Shown: positions 33,856-42,898 of the stretch, in pieces
Numbering within the stretch: the stretch's first letter is position 1
Layout of the letters: each line of letters starts with the position of its first letter
Assembly: GCF_002261215.1 (NCBI RefSeq)
Contig: NZ_NEVS01000001.1
Span: 744,001 to 808,000 of the forward strand
Reading direction: 5' to 3'
Length of the DNA stretch: 64,000 nt
Origin: Bordetella genomosp. 11
GTDB lineage: Bacteria; Pseudomonadota; Gammaproteobacteria; Burkholderiales; Burkholderiaceae_B
Notes under the pieces: model-generated
What the model saw: the letters and a program-made list of their open reading frames with translations, nothing else
Databases searched by the model: none
Told to the model about the DNA's origin: nothing
Made by a program: the position numbers and the translations under genes

Positions 33856-34815
33856 TCAATAGCCGCGTGCGGCGTCGACCCGGTTGGCCGGTTCCAGATT
33901 GTCGGACACGCGCAGGATGTTGTCGGCGATCTGCAGGGCGGCGGAGGCCGGGATCGCGACGGACGCAAGGTGCGGGGTGATCAGTACGTTGTCCATTTGC
34001 CATAGCGGGTCGTCGGCCGGCAGCGGTTCGCGCTCGAAAACGTCCAGCGTGGCGCCGCCGATATGGCCGCTGCGCAGCAGGTCCGTCATGGCGGCCTGGT
34101 CCACCAGCGCGCCCCGCGCCACATTGATCAGCGCGGCGCCGCGCGGCAGCCGTTGCAGGCGTTGCCGGTCCAGCAGGCCGCGCGTTTGCGGCGTCAACGG
34201 CAGCATGAGGACGACGATATCGGCTTGCGACAGCACGCTATCCAGCGCATCCATGCCCGAGTGACATTGCACCCCTTCGATTTGCCGCGGACTGCGCGAC
34301 CAACCCAGGACGGTCAGCCCCTGGCGGCTCAGTTCGCGGGCGGCATAGGCGCCAAGCTCGCCCAGGCCAAGGACGGCCACGCGCACGTCCTCGGGGGAGC
34401 GGGGATGGCGGTACGCCCATTCGCCGCGCCGCTGCGCCTGTTCGAAATGAGGGATATCGCGCGCATAGCGCAGCGTGGCGAAGAGCACATAGCCGGCCAT
34501 CATCCGGCCCATGTGCGGGTCGGTGATGCGTGTGATGGGCACCCCGGCGGGAAGATCCCGGCGGCCGACCAGAGAATCCACGCCCGCTCCCAGATTGACG
34601 ATCAGGCGCAGATTGGCCATGCCGTCGAAGAAGCCCTCGGGCGGCTTCCAGGCCAGGACGTAGTGGATACGCGAGCGGTCGGACATCTCGCTGGCGTGAA
34701 CGATGTCCAGCCGCGGCAGCCGCGCCCGCAGCGCGTCGCGCCAGGTCGCGAAGTCGTCGAAATCGCTGTGGAATACAAGCGACCCTGACGGCGTCGCGGT
34801 AGTCGATGCGCTCAT
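33856..34815 (-). CDS. D-2-hydroxyacid dehydrogenase, GhrA-like
   Basis: A 319-residue NAD(P)-dependent 2-hydroxyacid dehydrogenase, interconverting 2-oxo and D-2-hydroxy acids. The Rossmann motif GLGELGAYAARELSRQG is at about residues 145-161. The catalytic set is the Arg of NVARGALVD, the Glu of FEREPLPADDPLW and the His of ITPHLAS. Closest in feel to glyoxylate/hydroxypyruvate reductase A. ATG 34815 is 11 bp after the aroQ-like gene, making it the last gene of the five-gene operon headed by the ABC ATPase. It probably reduces or oxidises an acid produced from the imported substrate. Confidence 0.9.
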   Translation of the reverse strand: MSASTTATPSGSLVFHSDFDDFATWRDALRARLPRLDIVHASEMSDRSRIHYVLAWKPPEGFFDGMANLRLIVNLGAGVDSLVGRRDLPAGVPITRITDPHMGRMMAGYVLFATLRYARDIPHFEQAQRRGEWAYRHPRSPEDVRVAVLGLGELGAYAARELSRQGLTVLGWSRSPRQIEGVQCHSGMDALDSVLSQADIVVLMLPLTPQTRGLLDRQRLQRLPRGAALINVARGALVDQAAMTDLLRSGHIGGATLDVFEREPLPADDPLWQMDNVLITPHLASVAIPASAALQIADNILRVSDNLEPANRVDAARGY

Positions 34816-34826
34816 CGGGTCGTCCT

Positions 34827-35315
34827 TCAATCGGCCCGGCGGATCAGGCGTGCCATGGCTTCGATGGCCAGTTCGTAGCCTTCGGCGCCCAGCCCGGCGA
34901 TGACGCCGTCGGCCGCCTTGGAAATATAGGAATGATGGCGAAAGCTCTCGCGTCGCCAGATATTGCTCATGTGCACTTCGATGATGCGGCCGGAGAAGGA
35001 CAGCAGCGCATCCAGGATGGGCACGGAGGAATACGTCAGGCCCGCCGCGTTGATAATGATGCCGCGCGCCACGCCGCGCGCTTCCTGGATCCAGTCGACC
35101 AGCTGGCCTTCGTGGTTGGACTGGACGAAATTCAGCGTCATCCGCAGTTCGGCGGCCTTCTTCTGGCAGCGCTCGCGCAGGACGGGGAAACTTTCCGAAC
35201 CGTATGTCTTGTTCGCGTCCAGGCCGTAGAGATTGGCGTTGGGGCCGTTCAGGAACCAGACCGTCGCGGCGTCGGCGTCGGTGGCGGGGGCGGGGGCATT
35301 GATGGGGCTGTTCAC
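34827..35315 (-). CDS. Type II dehydroquinase-like protein with altered active-site lid (GTG start)
   Basis: A 162-residue protein with the AroQ flavodoxin-like fold: LNGPNANLYG, SNHEGQLVDWI, INAAGLTYSSVPILDAL, EVHMSNIWRRESFRHHSYIS. Catalytic His (EVH) and Tyr (TYG) are present. The lid that normally carries the essential Arg (R-E/Q-P-x-x-Y-G) reads DANKTYG, so that Arg is replaced by Asp, and VHARE is IWRRE. It may act on a compound other than 3-dehydroquinate. The start is GTG 35315; the family begins here. It sits inside a catabolic operon, not with shikimate genes. Confidence 0.82.
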   Translation of the reverse strand: MNSPINAPAPATDADAATVWFLNGPNANLYGLDANKTYGSESFPVLRERCQKKAAELRMTLNFVQSNHEGQLVDWIQEARGVARGIIINAAGLTYSSVPILDALLSFSGRIIEVHMSNIWRRESFRHHSYISKAADGVIAGLGAEGYELAIEAMARLIRRAD

Positions 35316-35326
35316 GGTGGCAGGCC

Positions 35327-35953
35327 TCAGGCTTCGTGTGGCGCGGTCGCTTGCATGGCCGGCAAGGCCAGGAATTCCTCGAACCAGCGGGCCGCGCGGG
35401 GATGGCCGGCGCGCCAGTCGATGTCGGGGAAGCGGAAGTCCAGGTAGCCCAGGGCGCAGCCGATCGCCACGTCGCCGATGGCTGGGCGCCGTATCGCCAG
35501 GGCAGGCGCCTGGGCTTCGATTTCGTCCAGGCTGGCAGCCACTTTGACGAGCTGGGCCTCGCGCCATTCGGGCCACTGGCGTTCGGCGGGCCGCGCGGTG
35601 AACTCATAGCGGGCCAGCAGGGCGGCGTCGAGCAGGCCGTCACCCAGCGCCTGGCGGGTCAATGCCAGCCATCGCTCCGGACCGTCGCCGGGAAAGAGGT
35701 GGTCGTTCGCGCCCAGGCTGGCCAGGTATTCGCAGATCACGCGGCTGTCGTACAGCGCCTGGCCGCCGGGCAGGATCAGGGTCGGGACCTTGGCCAGCGG
35801 ATTGTGCGCGGCGATGCGTCCGTCGCGCCGTATCGGGTGGGCGGCGCTGTCCAGGAATCGAATGCGGTCCGCCACCCCGGCCAGGTGCGCGCAGACCATG
35901 ACCTTGCGGACGTAGGGCGATGTTGGGGCATAAAGCAGTTGCAGCGCGGTCAT
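35327..35953 (-). CDS. Glutathione S-transferase family protein
   Basis: A 208-residue soluble GST. The thioredoxin-like N-domain begins LLYAPTSPYVRKVMVCAHLAG, with Ser/Thr and Tyr near residue 10-14 as catalytic candidates, and VPTLILPGGQALYDSRVICEYL binds glutathione (Asp-Ser pair). The helical C-domain follows (RPAIGDVAIGCALGYLDFRFP). It fits the zeta/YfcF-like small GSTs of Burkholderiales. It overlaps the quinone oxidoreductase by 4 bp (ATGA), so it is translationally coupled. A role in detoxifying or isomerising an intermediate is inferred. Confidence 0.88.
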   Translation of the reverse strand: MTALQLLYAPTSPYVRKVMVCAHLAGVADRIRFLDSAAHPIRRDGRIAAHNPLAKVPTLILPGGQALYDSRVICEYLASLGANDHLFPGDGPERWLALTRQALGDGLLDAALLARYEFTARPAERQWPEWREAQLVKVAASLDEIEAQAPALAIRRPAIGDVAIGCALGYLDFRFPDIDWRAGHPRAARWFEEFLALPAMQATAPHEA

Positions 35954-36948
35954 GGCAGGAGCACCACCTTGCCGAATACCGCGCCGCTTTCGAGCATCCG
36001 ATGGGCCTCGGCCGCCGCGGCCAGGGGCAGGCCGGCGTGGATGCGGGGACGGATGCGGCCGTCGTCGACCAGCGGCAGCACGTGCGTGGCGATGGCTGTG
36101 GCCATGCGTGCCTTTTCCGCCGCGCTCTGCGGCCGCAGGGTGGATGAATGCAGGCTCAGTTGTTTTTGCATCAGGGTCAGAAGATCGATATTGACGGAGG
36201 ACCCCTGCAGGAAGGACAGGCTGACGTGGCGTCCGCCAAAGGCCAGCGCCTGCAGGTTGCGGCGCACGTAATCGCCGCCGACCATGTCGAGCACGACATC
36301 CACGCCGCGACCTCGGGTGTAATCCTGGCAGGCGGCGACGAAATCCTCGTCGCGGTAGCAGATGGCATGCGCCGCGCCCATATCGCGCAAAGCGGGCAGG
36401 CGATCGGTCCGGCCGGCGGTGGCGATGACCCTGGCGCCGGCGGCGTGGGCCATGCGGATCGCCAGCGTACCGATGCCGCCGGCGGCGCCGTGTATCAGCA
36501 CCGTCTCGCCCATGCGCAGGCCGCCCAGTTCGAAGAGGTTGTGCCAGACCGTGAACAGTCCTTCGGGCAGGGCGCCGGCGGCATCGTCGCCGATGCCGTC
36601 GGGCACCGGCAGCGAGTGGTCCGTCCGCGCCACGCACCATTCGGCATAGCCGCCGCCCGGCAGCAGGCTCATGAGGCGTTGGCCGAGCAGGGTCTCCGGC
36701 ACGCCGGGACCGCATGCGGCGACTTCCCCGCACACTTCCAGGCCCAGGATGTCGGTCACCCCCGGCGCCGGTTTGGCCAGGCCTTGCCGCTGCATGATGT
36801 CGGGTCGGTTGACGCCGGCGGCGCGCACGCGCAGCAGCACTTCGCCCGTGGCCGGGGTGGGGACGGGCCGCGTGGCGACGGTCAGTACGTCGGCGTCGCC
36901 GGGCTGGCGCGCGACGACGGCTTGCATGGTGGCGGGAGGATGGGTCAT
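35950..36948 (-). CDS. NAD(P)H:quinone oxidoreductase, zinc-free MDR (PIG3-like)
   Basis: A 332-residue medium-chain reductase without zinc ligands. The GroES-like N-domain contains AAGVNRPDIMQRQG, and the coenzyme domain has HGAAGGIGTLAIRMAHAAGARVIATAG (A-x-x-G-x-G). The pattern matches the PIG3/QorB-like NADPH:quinone or enoyl reductases, which reduce electrophilic double bonds. ATG 36948 overlaps the ABC ATPase stop by 4 bp. It is second in the five-gene operon. Confidence 0.9.
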   Translation of the reverse strand: MTHPPATMQAVVARQPGDADVLTVATRPVPTPATGEVLLRVRAAGVNRPDIMQRQGLAKPAPGVTDILGLEVCGEVAACGPGVPETLLGQRLMSLLPGGGYAEWCVARTDHSLPVPDGIGDDAAGALPEGLFTVWHNLFELGGLRMGETVLIHGAAGGIGTLAIRMAHAAGARVIATAGRTDRLPALRDMGAAHAICYRDEDFVAACQDYTRGRGVDVVLDMVGGDYVRRNLQALAFGGRHVSLSFLQGSSVNIDLLTLMQKQLSLHSSTLRPQSAAEKARMATAIATHVLPLVDDGRIRPRIHAGLPLAAAAEAHRMLESGAVFGKVVLLP

Positions 36949-38066
36949 GGCGCGGCGTTGAAGACGCTGATGCCGTGGTCGGGCAGGACCAGGGCGGTGA
37001 CCGCGCCCACGGGCCAAAGCCGGGGGGCGTCGAGTCCGGCGCTGCGGACCATGACGCGCTTGTGTCCCGCCACGGGGATGTCCACGTCGATGTAGGAGTC
37101 GATGTGATCGCCCTGGAACACGTGGTTGACGACCGTCCCGCTCAGCACGGAGCCGCCGTTGAGGTTTTCGAGACGTATCTGCTCGGGACGCACATAGACG
37201 TCCAGCCGCCGCCCTTCATGGGAACCGCCGACCAGCCGCTCGCGCGGGACGCGTATCAACCCGGCCCCCAGGCGCAGCTGTATGCCGTCCTGGTCAGAGC
37301 CGTGGTAATGGGCGGGCAGGATATTCACATCGCCCAGGAAGGCGGCGACAAAGGGGTCCTGAGGATTGCGGTAGAGCTCGTCGGGCGTGGCGATTTGCCG
37401 GATCACGCCGCTGGACATCACCGCGATGCGGTCCGACATGCTCAGCGCCTCGCCCTGGTCGTGCGTGACGAAAACCGTGGTGACGCCCAACTGGCGCTGG
37501 ATCTCGCGTATCTCTACCTGCATGGAACCGCGCAGGCCCTTGTCCAGCGCCGAAAACGGTTCGTCCAGCAGCAGGACCTTGGGGCGGATCACCAGGGCCC
37601 GCGCCAGGGCGACGCGCTGTTGCTGCCCGCCGGACAATTCGCGGGGCTTGCGCTGGCCCAGTCCATCCAGCTTGACCAGCGCCATGGCGTCGCGCACGCG
37701 CTGCTCGATTTCGGCGGATGGCAGGCGGCGCGTGCGCAGGCCGTAGCCGATATTGCGTTCCACCGTCATGTGGGGGAAAAGCGCGTAGTTCTGGAACACG
37801 ATGCCGATCTGCCGTTGGTAGGGCGGCAGGTCCGTGACCAGTTGGTCGTCGATGAAGATTTCGCCGTTGTCGGCCTGGGCGAAGCCGGCTATCAGATTGA
37901 GCAGGGTGGTCTTGCCGCAGCCGGAAGGCCCCAGCAGGGTCAGGAATTCGCCGCGCCGGATCTTCAGCGACAGTTCCTGCAGCACCGTCTGGTCGCGGTA
38001 CTTCTTGACCACGCCCTCCAGGCTGACGGCGGTGGCGGATTCCGGGGGAAGAGGGCTGGTCTGCAT
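36945..38066 (-). CDS. ABC transporter ATP-binding protein (PotA-like)
   Basis: A 373-residue ATPase. Walker A GPSGCGKTT (about residues 42-50), signature LSGGQQQRVALARAL, Walker B VLLLDEPFSALD and the switch His in FVTHDQ are intact. The C-terminal 130 residues form the TOBE/regulatory OB domain of PotA/FbpC-like subunits. No other ATPase is near, so it very likely powers the binding protein and permeases at 30964-33761 on the opposite strand. It is the first gene of the minus-strand operon. Confidence 0.92.
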   Translation of the reverse strand: MQTSPLPPESATAVSLEGVVKKYRDQTVLQELSLKIRRGEFLTLLGPSGCGKTTLLNLIAGFAQADNGEIFIDDQLVTDLPPYQRQIGIVFQNYALFPHMTVERNIGYGLRTRRLPSAEIEQRVRDAMALVKLDGLGQRKPRELSGGQQQRVALARALVIRPKVLLLDEPFSALDKGLRGSMQVEIREIQRQLGVTTVFVTHDQGEALSMSDRIAVMSSGVIRQIATPDELYRNPQDPFVAAFLGDVNILPAHYHGSDQDGIQLRLGAGLIRVPRERLVGGSHEGRRLDVYVRPEQIRLENLNGGSVLSGTVVNHVFQGDHIDSYIDVDIPVAGHKRVMVRSAGLDAPRLWPVGAVTALVLPDHGISVFNAAP

Positions 38067-38169
38067 GGGCGGCTGGCTCGACAGGTCGAAGCCCGGTCTG
38101 ATGATCGATGCTTCGAAGGATACGGCAGGCCGCCGGTAGCGGCCCTTTGTGGATACTGAGGCGGTTCAT

Positions 38170-38238
38170 CGGAAAAAACGAAAGCCATCGCCGGGCAGCC
38201 ATTTGCTTTTTCCTAAGCCCGGCGTCCGAAAAACGAAG
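38170..38238. repeat. Short direct repeats and inverted arms in a divergent promoter
   Basis: The 9-mer AAAAACGAA occurs at 38174-38182 and 38229-38237, with inverted arms GCCGGGC (38190-38196) and GCCCGGC (38217-38223) between them. All lie in the 237-bp gap between the divergent ATPase operon and flavin monooxygenase gene. A regulator site is possible but no protein is suggested. Confidence 0.3.
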
Positions 38239-38303
38239 TTATCAAACCGTGCGATCTCGCTCACACTGCCCGCCAAGGTCTCGATACTACTTAGGAATTC
38301 GAA

Positions 38304-39554
38304 ATGTCCATCGAAACAACCAATACGCTGGTGATCGGCGCGGGCCAGGCGGGCATCGCGATGAGCGAGCACCTGCGCTCGAAGGGGATTGCCCACATCG
38401 TGCTGGAACGCAAGCGCATTGCCGAACGCTGGCGTTCCGAACGATGGGATTCGCTCGTGGCCAATGGCCCGGCCTGGCACGACCGCTTCCCCAACCTGGC
38501 GTTCGACGATGTCGGGCCCGAGGTCTTCCCGCCCAAGGAACGCATGGCGCGGTACTTCGAGGACTATGCGCGCATGATCGAGGCACCCGTCCGCACCGGG
38601 GTCGAGGTCACGCGCGTCAGGCGCAACGAGGGGCGGCCCGGGTTCACCGTCACCACTTCCGAGGGCGTGATCGAGGCCCTGCACGTCGTTGCGGCGACCG
38701 GGCCGTTCCAGGTTCCCAGCTATCCGGCGATCGTCCCGGCCGATGCCGGCATCCGCCAGCTGCATTCTTCGGCCTACAAGAATCCGGCGCAATTGGAATC
38801 GGGCGCGGTATTGGTCGTGGGCGCCGGCGCGTCCGGCTCGCAGATCGCCGAGGAACTTCGCCTGGCGGGCAGGGAGGTGTACCTTTCCGTGGGCGAGCAC
38901 TATCGTCCGCCCCGGTCCTACCGGCAACGCGATTACTGCTGGTGGCTGGGCGCGCTTGGCATGTGGGACGAAGTCAAGAAGAAGCCGAAGCGCGAGCACG
39001 TCGCGTTCGCGGTCAGCGGCTACGACAATGGCAAGACCGTCGACTTCCGCCGGCTGGCGCACATGGGCATCACGCTGGTCGGCGTGACCAAAGGCTATGA
39101 GAATGGCGTGATGACCTTCGAGGAGGGCCTGGCCAGGAACATCGCCCAGGGCGACGCGGACTATTTCGAGGTTTTGCGCGAGGCCGACGCCTATATCGAG
39201 CAGAACGGACTGGACCTGCCCCCCGAACCCGATGCCTGGAAACTGCTCGACGATCCGGAATGCCTGACGCATCCGATCTCCACGCTGGACATCGCCAAGG
39301 CGGGCATCCGCACCATCCTGTGGGCGACGGGATTCAAGGTGGATTTCAGCTGGATGGACATCGATACGTTCGACGCGAACGGCTACCCGGTGCACAAGCG
39401 CGGGATCTCGGCGGAAAAAGGCATTTATTTCCTTGGCCTGCCGAACCTGACGAACCGTTCCTCATCGTTCATCTGGGGCGTCTGGCATGACGCCAAGTAC
39501 ATCGCGGATCACATCGGCATCCACCTCGATTACCTGGCTTACCGGAAACCCTGA
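38304..39554 (+). CDS. Flavin-containing monooxygenase-like oxidoreductase
   Basis: A 416-residue FAD/NAD(P)H enzyme. The FAD-binding GAGQAGIAMSEHL is near residues 13-25, with a second Rossmann motif GAGASGSQIAEELRLAG at about 173-189 for NADPH, and a late ATGFKVDFSW (ATG motif). The layout fits the CzcO/trimethylamine- or putrescine-monooxygenase-like group, which oxidises N or S atoms. The full FMO fingerprint FxGxxxHxxx(Y/F) is not present as such (HSSAYKNP occupies its place), so a substrate is not claimed. It is divergent from the ABC ATPase operon and may belong to its regulon. Confidence 0.85.
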   Translation: MSIETTNTLVIGAGQAGIAMSEHLRSKGIAHIVLERKRIAERWRSERWDSLVANGPAWHDRFPNLAFDDVGPEVFPPKERMARYFEDYARMIEAPVRTGVEVTRVRRNEGRPGFTVTTSEGVIEALHVVAATGPFQVPSYPAIVPADAGIRQLHSSAYKNPAQLESGAVLVVGAGASGSQIAEELRLAGREVYLSVGEHYRPPRSYRQRDYCWWLGALGMWDEVKKKPKREHVAFAVSGYDNGKTVDFRRLAHMGITLVGVTKGYENGVMTFEEGLARNIAQGDADYFEVLREADAYIEQNGLDLPPEPDAWKLLDDPECLTHPISTLDIAKAGIRTILWATGFKVDFSWMDIDTFDANGYPVHKRGISAEKGIYFLGLPNLTNRSSSFIWGVWHDAKYIADHIGIHLDYLAYRKP

Positions 39555-39575
39555 TGCACCCGGCCGGCGCCGCCA

Positions 39576-41255
39576 TCAGCGCGGCGCGTGGCTCGCCAGC
39601 GCGGCGCGCAGGACGGCGCCCAGGTCTTCCACCCGGTAGGGCTTGGGCAGTACGGGGATGCCGTCGTTTTCGGCCGCGCGCGCTTCCTGGCCCACGTAGC
39701 CGGTGGTCAGCACGATGGGCAGGGCGATGCGCCGCGACCGTATCTCATGCGCCAGTTCCAGGCCGCTCATGCCGCCCGGCATCATGATGTCGGAAAACAC
39801 CACGTCGATGCGCCGGCCATCGGCCAGGGCGCCCAGCGCGGCGGCGGGGCTGGCGACCCGGGTGGGCTCGAAGCCCAGCTGCATGATCATTTCGGCCACC
39901 AGTGCCGCCACCTCGTCGTCATCCTCGACCAGCAGCACGTGCGCGCAGTGCGCCGCCTCCGCAAGGGGCGCGTTATCGGGCTGGGCGGCGGCGGATAAAG
40001 GCCTGCGCGAGCGTGGCAGCACGAGGCGCACGGTGGTGCCCATGCCCAGTTCGCTGATGACCTGCACGCTGCCGCCCGATTGCCGCGCGAAACCATAGAC
40101 CTGCGCCAGCCCCAGGCCGGAACCCTTGCCGACGTCCTTGGTGGTGAAGAAGGGTTCGAAGACCCGCGCCTTCACTTCTTCCGTCATTCCGGTTCCGCAA
40201 TCGACGACCGAAAGACTTACGAAGTCGCCTTGCAGGCCGCCTTCGTCCATGTTCGGTACGTTTTCGGCACGGATCTCGATGGTGCCCCCCGCCGGCATCG
40301 CGTCGCGCGCGTTGACCGCCAGGTTCAGCAGCACCAGCTCGAGCTCGCCCGGATCGACCTCGACCGTCCACAGCGTGTCCGGCAGGCTCAGGCTGACCTT
40401 GATGTCGCCTCTCAGGCTGCGTTCCAGCATTTCGCGCATGCCCTGGATACGCCGCGCGAGGTCGATCGTTTCCGCCTGCAGGGGTTGGCGCCGCGAGAAC
40501 GTCAGCAACTGGCGCGTCAGGCCGGCGCCGCGTTCCACCGCCTGCTTCATGCCGCGCAACAGGCGAGCCTGGCGGTCCGGATCGGACTGCCGATCCAGCA
40601 TCTGCAGGCCGCCGGAAATCACCATCAGCAGGTTGTTGAAATCGTGCGCCACGCCGCCGGTCAGCTGGCCCAGCGCTTCCATCTTCTGGGCATGGCGCAG
40701 CGATTCCTCGACGAGGGCGCGTTCCTGCATCTGCTTGCGCAGCGCCGCGTTGGCCGCTTCCAGTTCGCTCGTCCGGCTGCGCACCGTGTCTTCGAGGACC
40801 GCGGCGGCCATCTCCCGCGCATGCAGCAGCGCCCGCATCTCGTATTGGCGCATGCGGGACCGGACCGCGGCGTGCACGGCGCTGGTCAGCGTGATGCTTT
40901 GTACCGGCCGCTCCAGGAGCGAGACATTGCGCAGCGCGGCGATCATGTTCTGCCGCCAGGTCGTCACCGCCGGCTGCTGTACCTGGCTGGTAAGCACCAC
41001 GAAAGGCACATCGGACCATGCCGCTTGCCGCGCGACCCAGGCTGTCATGGCGACCAGGTTCTTGCCGAACAAGGCCTCTTCGGTTATGCACAGGGTCGCC
41101 ACGCCCTGGTCCGCGCAGGCCAGCATGTCGTCCATGCTGGTACAGACCTCGACATCCAGGCCGGACCGGCGCAGCACGGCGGCCGATGCCGGCCCATCCC
41201 GGCCTATCGGGGCAAAGACAAGAACGCGGGCTTCGCGCTCGTCAAGCAGCTCCAT
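39576..41255 (-). CDS. Soluble hybrid histidine kinase/response regulator, KaiC-operon partner
   Basis: A 559-residue cytoplasmic kinase with no membrane helix. Residues 10-130 form a receiver-like pseudo-domain lacking a clear phospho-Asp. A coiled coil (about 140-190) leads to the H-box GGVAHDFNNLL (His204). ATPase boxes follow (NLAVNARDAM, DCGTGM, GSGLGL), then a C-terminal receiver with Asp489 (FSDIMMPGG). The start ATG 41255 overlaps the kaiC-like stop by 14 bp; a GTG at 41318 is a less likely start. Coupled translation implies that it works with the KaiC-like ATPase, perhaps sensing energy or redox state. Confidence 0.88.
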   Translation of the reverse strand: MELLDEREARVLVFAPIGRDGPASAAVLRRSGLDVEVCTSMDDMLACADQGVATLCITEEALFGKNLVAMTAWVARQAAWSDVPFVVLTSQVQQPAVTTWRQNMIAALRNVSLLERPVQSITLTSAVHAAVRSRMRQYEMRALLHAREMAAAVLEDTVRSRTSELEAANAALRKQMQERALVEESLRHAQKMEALGQLTGGVAHDFNNLLMVISGGLQMLDRQSDPDRQARLLRGMKQAVERGAGLTRQLLTFSRRQPLQAETIDLARRIQGMREMLERSLRGDIKVSLSLPDTLWTVEVDPGELELVLLNLAVNARDAMPAGGTIEIRAENVPNMDEGGLQGDFVSLSVVDCGTGMTEEVKARVFEPFFTTKDVGKGSGLGLAQVYGFARQSGGSVQVISELGMGTTVRLVLPRSRRPLSAAAQPDNAPLAEAAHCAHVLLVEDDDEVAALVAEMIMQLGFEPTRVASPAAALGALADGRRIDVVFSDIMMPGGMSGLELAHEIRSRRIALPIVLTTGYVGQEARAAENDGIPVLPKPYRVEDLGAVLRAALASHAPR

Positions 41256-42768
41256 TGTCGTCGCTCGGCATGGGAGGAAGGCTTTCGCCGGTGTACTGGG
41301 GGGTGCCGGAGAATACACCGCTGAAGGACGTCAAGGGCAGCCCGACCTCCACCCCGCGTGAGGATAGCCGGAATTCCCGTATCGTCTGCTCATGGCGGCC
41401 GCTGCGTTTTTTCACGACGGAAAGCGCGCGCCGTACCGTGCCGCCGTATTCGAAGTACCGCAGCATCAGTACCGCATCGCTAAGGTAGCTGATATCCAGC
41501 GGTGTCTCCATCGGCCCCACCAGGCCATGCTGGGCCAGCACCAATATCGTATTCACGCCCTGTTGGCCGAGATAGGTCAGCAGTTCGTGCATTTGCAGGA
41601 TCAGGAAGCGGCCGTCCGGCATCGCGTTCAGGTAGCCGTTCAGGCTGTCGATCACGACGATGCGCGCGCCGCCCTGGTCCACGCTGTCGCGCACGATGGA
41701 GGCGAACTCGCCGGGGGACAGCTCGGCCGGATCGACCTGCTGGATGGTGAGCAGGCCGCTATCGAGCGCCGCCTTGACGGGCATGCCCAGTCCTTCGGCG
41801 CGGGCTTCCAGCGTGCCGCGCCCTTCGTCGAAGGCAAAGACGATCGCGCGCTCGCCGCGGTGGACCGCGGCGAGCGCGTACATCAATGCGATGCAGGATT
41901 TGCCGACACCGGCCGAACCGATCAGCAAGGCGTTGGTGCCGCGCTCCAGCCCCCCGCCCAACAGATCGTCCAGGCGCGGGTTGCCGCTGGAAGTCAGGTC
42001 GCGCGGGAAGGGCTTGTGGTGCTCCGACGCGACAAGCCGCGGATAGATGGCCAGGCCGCCCTTCTTGATCGTGAAGTCGTGATAGCCGCCGCGGAAATCG
42101 ATGCCCCGCATCTTCACGACGCGCAGCCGCCGGCGCTGCGCGCCATAGTCGATGGCAAGCTGTTCCAGCGATATGACGCCGTGCGAAATCGAATGCAATT
42201 GCAGATCCACGGAATCCGACGAGAGATCGTCCAGCAGCACGACCGTGCATTGCCGGCTGGCGAAGAAGTGCTTAAGCGCCAATACCTGCCTGCGGTAACG
42301 CAGCGGCGTTTGCGCCAGCATCCGCAATTCCGACAGGCTGTCCAGCACCACCCGCGAAGGATTGACTGCTTCGACCTTGTCGAGGATAAGCTTGGTCGTC
42401 TCGTTCAGCTCGACCTCGGCCGGGTGCAGTACCGTCAGTTCCCGTTCCGGATCCAGCGTGGTCTCCGAGGGCACCAGTTCGAAGATGTCGATGCCGTCCA
42501 GCGACCAGCCATGGCGTTCCGCCACCAGGGCCACTTCCTGGCGGGTTTCGGACAAGGCAATGTAGAGGACGCGTTCGCCCTGTCGCGCGCCCTCCAGCAG
42601 GAACTGCATGGCAATGGTGGTCTTGCCCGTACCGGGGTTGCCTTCGTACAGATACATGCGGTGCCGGTCGAGGCCGCCGACCAGGATATCGTCGAGTCCC
42701 TCGCTGCCGGTCGAAATGCGAGGCAGCGGCTTGTATTTCGTAGTATTGCCGTTGGTTCTGTCACTCAT
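41242..42768 (-). CDS. KaiC-like tandem RecA-domain ATPase
   Basis: A 508-residue protein with two RecA/KaiC domains: Walker A GNPGTGKTT (residues 43-51) and GSAGVGKS (284-291). Acidic catalytic segments LSETRQE and FAFDEGRGT correspond to the KaiC Glu pair, and Walker B-like VVLDSLSE and IVVIDSLNGYL follow. This is a non-cyanobacterial KaiC homologue; there is no kaiA or kaiB nearby. It is the first gene of a two-gene operon with a hybrid kinase, so it probably acts as an ATP-dependent signalling or stress protein rather than a clock. Start at ATG 42768. Confidence 0.9.
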   Translation of the reverse strand: MSDRTNGNTTKYKPLPRISTGSEGLDDILVGGLDRHRMYLYEGNPGTGKTTIAMQFLLEGARQGERVLYIALSETRQEVALVAERHGWSLDGIDIFELVPSETTLDPERELTVLHPAEVELNETTKLILDKVEAVNPSRVVLDSLSELRMLAQTPLRYRRQVLALKHFFASRQCTVVLLDDLSSDSVDLQLHSISHGVISLEQLAIDYGAQRRRLRVVKMRGIDFRGGYHDFTIKKGGLAIYPRLVASEHHKPFPRDLTSSGNPRLDDLLGGGLERGTNALLIGSAGVGKSCIALMYALAAVHRGERAIVFAFDEGRGTLEARAEGLGMPVKAALDSGLLTIQQVDPAELSPGEFASIVRDSVDQGGARIVVIDSLNGYLNAMPDGRFLILQMHELLTYLGQQGVNTILVLAQHGLVGPMETPLDISYLSDAVLMLRYFEYGGTVRRALSVVKKRSGRHEQTIREFRLSSRGVEVGLPLTSFSGVFSGTPQYTGESLPPMPSDDNGAA

Positions 42769-42898
42769 CGCGCTGTTCTCCGCTTTGATGCAGACAAACC
42801 TAGCGTACCCTAAATTCGAATATGGCCAGCCTGGTCTCCGAACATCTGGCTACAACGTGTGGCACTTGGTACTGAGCCATGGGCGCGTGGTTTACGAG

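Noticed and set aside
40080..41324. Plus-strand frames opposite the hybrid kinase
   Set aside because: No homology; the kinase motifs read cleanly on the minus strand.
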